Part shown: positions 6,716 to 7,224 of the stretch, piece after piece
Position numbering within the stretch: position 1 is the stretch's first letter
Layout: each line of letters starts with the position of its first letter
The notes under the pieces: generated by a model
Database searches by the model: none
Told to the model about the DNA's origin: nothing
Seen by the model: the letters and a program-made list of their open reading frames with translations, nothing else
Translations under genes and position numbers: made by a program
NCBI GenBank assembly: GCA_934234035.1
Contig: CAKQHH010000046.1
Coordinates: 1 to 7,224, forward strand
Source: an uncultured Clostridia bacterium
GTDB taxonomy: Bacteria > Bacillota > Clostridia > Peptostreptococcales > Anaerovoracaceae
Length of the DNA: 7,224 bases
Direction of reading: 5' to 3'

Positions 6716-6789
6716 TGGAGCGGGTGAAGGGAATCGAACCCTCGACGCGAGCTTGGGAAGCTCGAGTTTTGCCATTAAACTACACCCGC
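6716..6789 (-). tRNA. trnG-CCC: tRNA-Gly (anticodon CCC)
   Basis: A complete 74-nt cloverleaf on the minus strand. The acceptor stem GCGGGTG/CACCCGC is perfect. The D arm is GTTT/AAAC, and the anticodon stem CGAGC/GCTCG encloses the loop TTCCCAA, giving anticodon CCC (6757-6755), which reads GGG. The T arm is GAGGG/CCCTT with loop TTCGATT. The discriminator base is T and CCA is encoded in the DNA (6718-6716). It has its own promoter (6805-6833) and terminator (6669-6699). CCC is the narrow-reading glycine isoacceptor, so a UCC or GCC tRNA-Gly must exist elsewhere. Confidence 0.97.
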
Positions 6790-6804
6790 AAAACTTACTC
6801 ATGT

Positions 6805-6833
6805 ATTATACTCCAATTAAGAACAGCCGTCAA
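6805..6833 (-). promoter_or_regulatory. Strong sigma-70-type promoter of tRNA-Gly
   Basis: The minus strand carries TTGACG (6833-6828), a 17-nt spacer and a consensus TATAAT (6810-6805). The start point would lie near 6798, leaving a leader of about 9 nt before the mature 5' end at 6789. The -35 box lies inside one arm of the hairpin at 6824-6853. Confidence 0.85.
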
Positions 6834-6853
6834 ACCCTTTGGTTTGACGGCTG
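6824..6853 (-). terminator. 13-bp hairpin, probable terminator of a gene to the right
   Basis: Positions 6824-6836 are the exact reverse complement of 6841-6853, with a 4-nt loop. On the minus strand the stem is followed by TTCTTAATT, an imperfect U tract, so it could end transcription arriving from beyond the right edge and insulate the tRNA. On the plus strand no T run follows. One arm doubles as the tRNA -35 region. Confidence 0.6.
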
Positions 6854-6919
6854 CATCGGTCTAATTAAGACATCTACGCCTTTCATGCAAAGTCTCATAT
6901 GCCTAGAATTTTGAAGGCG

Positions 6920-7154
6920 ATTCACGCTTTTTGTCAGCAAACGGCGATTTAGCGTGAATGAAATACGCCGCTTTTGCGGAATTCTAATTTTGTAGCGTCA
7001 CTTACCGCCATCCGTTCACGCTGAAAAAGCATTCCCTTTCAAAAAGCGTGAACTTTTTTTCATTCGTTTTTTTGCGTACAAGCAATCATACAACGAAACT
7101 GGAACTAGTCGGAAATCCATTCACGCTAATCAGGGAAAATTGTCAAATCGTGAA
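6920..7154. repeat. Three spaced inverted pairs of TTCACGCT/AGCGTGAA
   Basis: Unit 1: ATTCACGCT (6920-6928) with AGCGTGAAT (6951-6959). Unit 2: GTTCACGCT (7014-7022) with AGCGTGAAC (7045-7053). Unit 3: ATTCACGCT (7119-7127) with ATCGTGAAT (7147-7155 region), one base off. The gap between arms is 22, 22 and 19 nt, and units start 94 and 105 bp apart. Outside the arms the units differ, apart from ATCC before units 2 and 3. A degenerate half site, AGCGTCAC, lies at 6994-7001. Either paired protein-binding sites or a family of stem-loops would fit. Confidence 0.75.
7014..7060 (+). terminator. Terminator-like hairpin formed by inverted-repeat unit 2
   Basis: GTTCACGCT (7014-7022) and AGCGTGAAC (7045-7053) form a 9-bp stem with a 22-nt loop, followed directly by seven T (7054-7060) on the plus strand. 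The shape fits an intrinsic terminator, but no plus-strand gene ends here and the loop is long. The sister units lack the T run. Confidence 0.3.
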
Positions 7155-7224
7155 TTGAAAAAGTAAGTTCTGCTTTTGTTCCGGCGGAACTGGATTTTAA
7201 ATTTGCAAATTCAGACAGGAAGTT

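Larger units (their letters stand above)
6854..7224. other. AT-richer intergenic stretch without a convincing gene
   Basis: No frame here has both reasonable length and a ribosome binding site. By eye the composition is clearly AT-richer than the neighbouring genes and the left end. It contains the three inverted-repeat units described separately. One minus-strand frame is open from the right edge to a TAG at 7126-7128 (about 32 codons), too short to call as a gene end. Confidence 0.6.

Noticed and set aside
6716..6789. tRNA-Gly as an attachment site of an integrated element
   Set aside because: No direct repeat of the tRNA 3' end and no integrase occurs in the window. The AT-rich stretch lies on the 5' side of the tRNA, and the 3' side continues into an ordinary transporter gene.
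6643..6864. Plus-strand frame encoding a peptide with VKGIEPSTRAWEARVLPLN
   Set aside because: This is the familiar false protein produced by translating the antisense strand of a tRNA-Gly gene.

Overview
The window looks like chromosome of a GC-leaning Bacillota (Firmicutes), probably a clostridial anaerobe. The reasons are the strong AGGAGG-type ribosome binding sites before most genes, TTGACG/TTGAAA-N17-TATAAT-like promoters, A/T-flanked intrinsic terminators, a DUF445 protein and a cysteine desulfidase of the YhaM/CyuA family. No species can be named from the sequence alone. All five protein genes and the one tRNA lie on the minus strand, so transcription runs from right to left.

Layout from right to left. 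Positions 6854-7224 are AT-richer and carry no convincing gene, but hold three regularly spaced inverted pairs of TTCACGCT/AGCGTGAA. A 13-bp hairpin (6824-6853) comes next, with the -35 box of a tRNA promoter inside one arm. tRNA-Gly with anticodon CCC (6716-6789, CCA encoded) ends before an intrinsic terminator (6669-6699). A ten-helix DMT/EamA transporter (5763-6644) starts only 24 nt past that terminator. A promoter at 5711-5739 then precedes a tight four-gene cluster: DUF445 membrane protein (4791-5669), PaaI-like hotdog thioesterase (4339-4752), Fe-S L-cysteine desulfidase (3016-4293) and SulP-STAS anion transporter (947-2968). The gaps of 38, 45 and 47 nt each hold a ribosome binding site and no terminator, so one transcript is likely.

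Positions 1-946 are non-coding and crowded with structure. An 84-nt near-continuous hairpin directly abuts the sulP stop codon and should terminate the operon. Left of it come an 86-bp tandem array (about 4.3 copies), two independent long perfect hairpins, and a 106/107-bp GC-rich tandem array (about 2.7 copies) that reaches the left edge of the window. Long open frames cross this region and the antisense strand of every gene, but they are compositional shadows.

Functionally, the operon pairs probable cysteine breakdown (pyruvate, ammonia and sulfide) with an anion transporter, a thioesterase and a membrane protein of unknown role. A sulfur-related link between desulfidase and transporter is an inference from context. 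No defence, CRISPR or phage system is visible. The least explained features are the two left-hand arrays and the right-hand inverted-repeat series.
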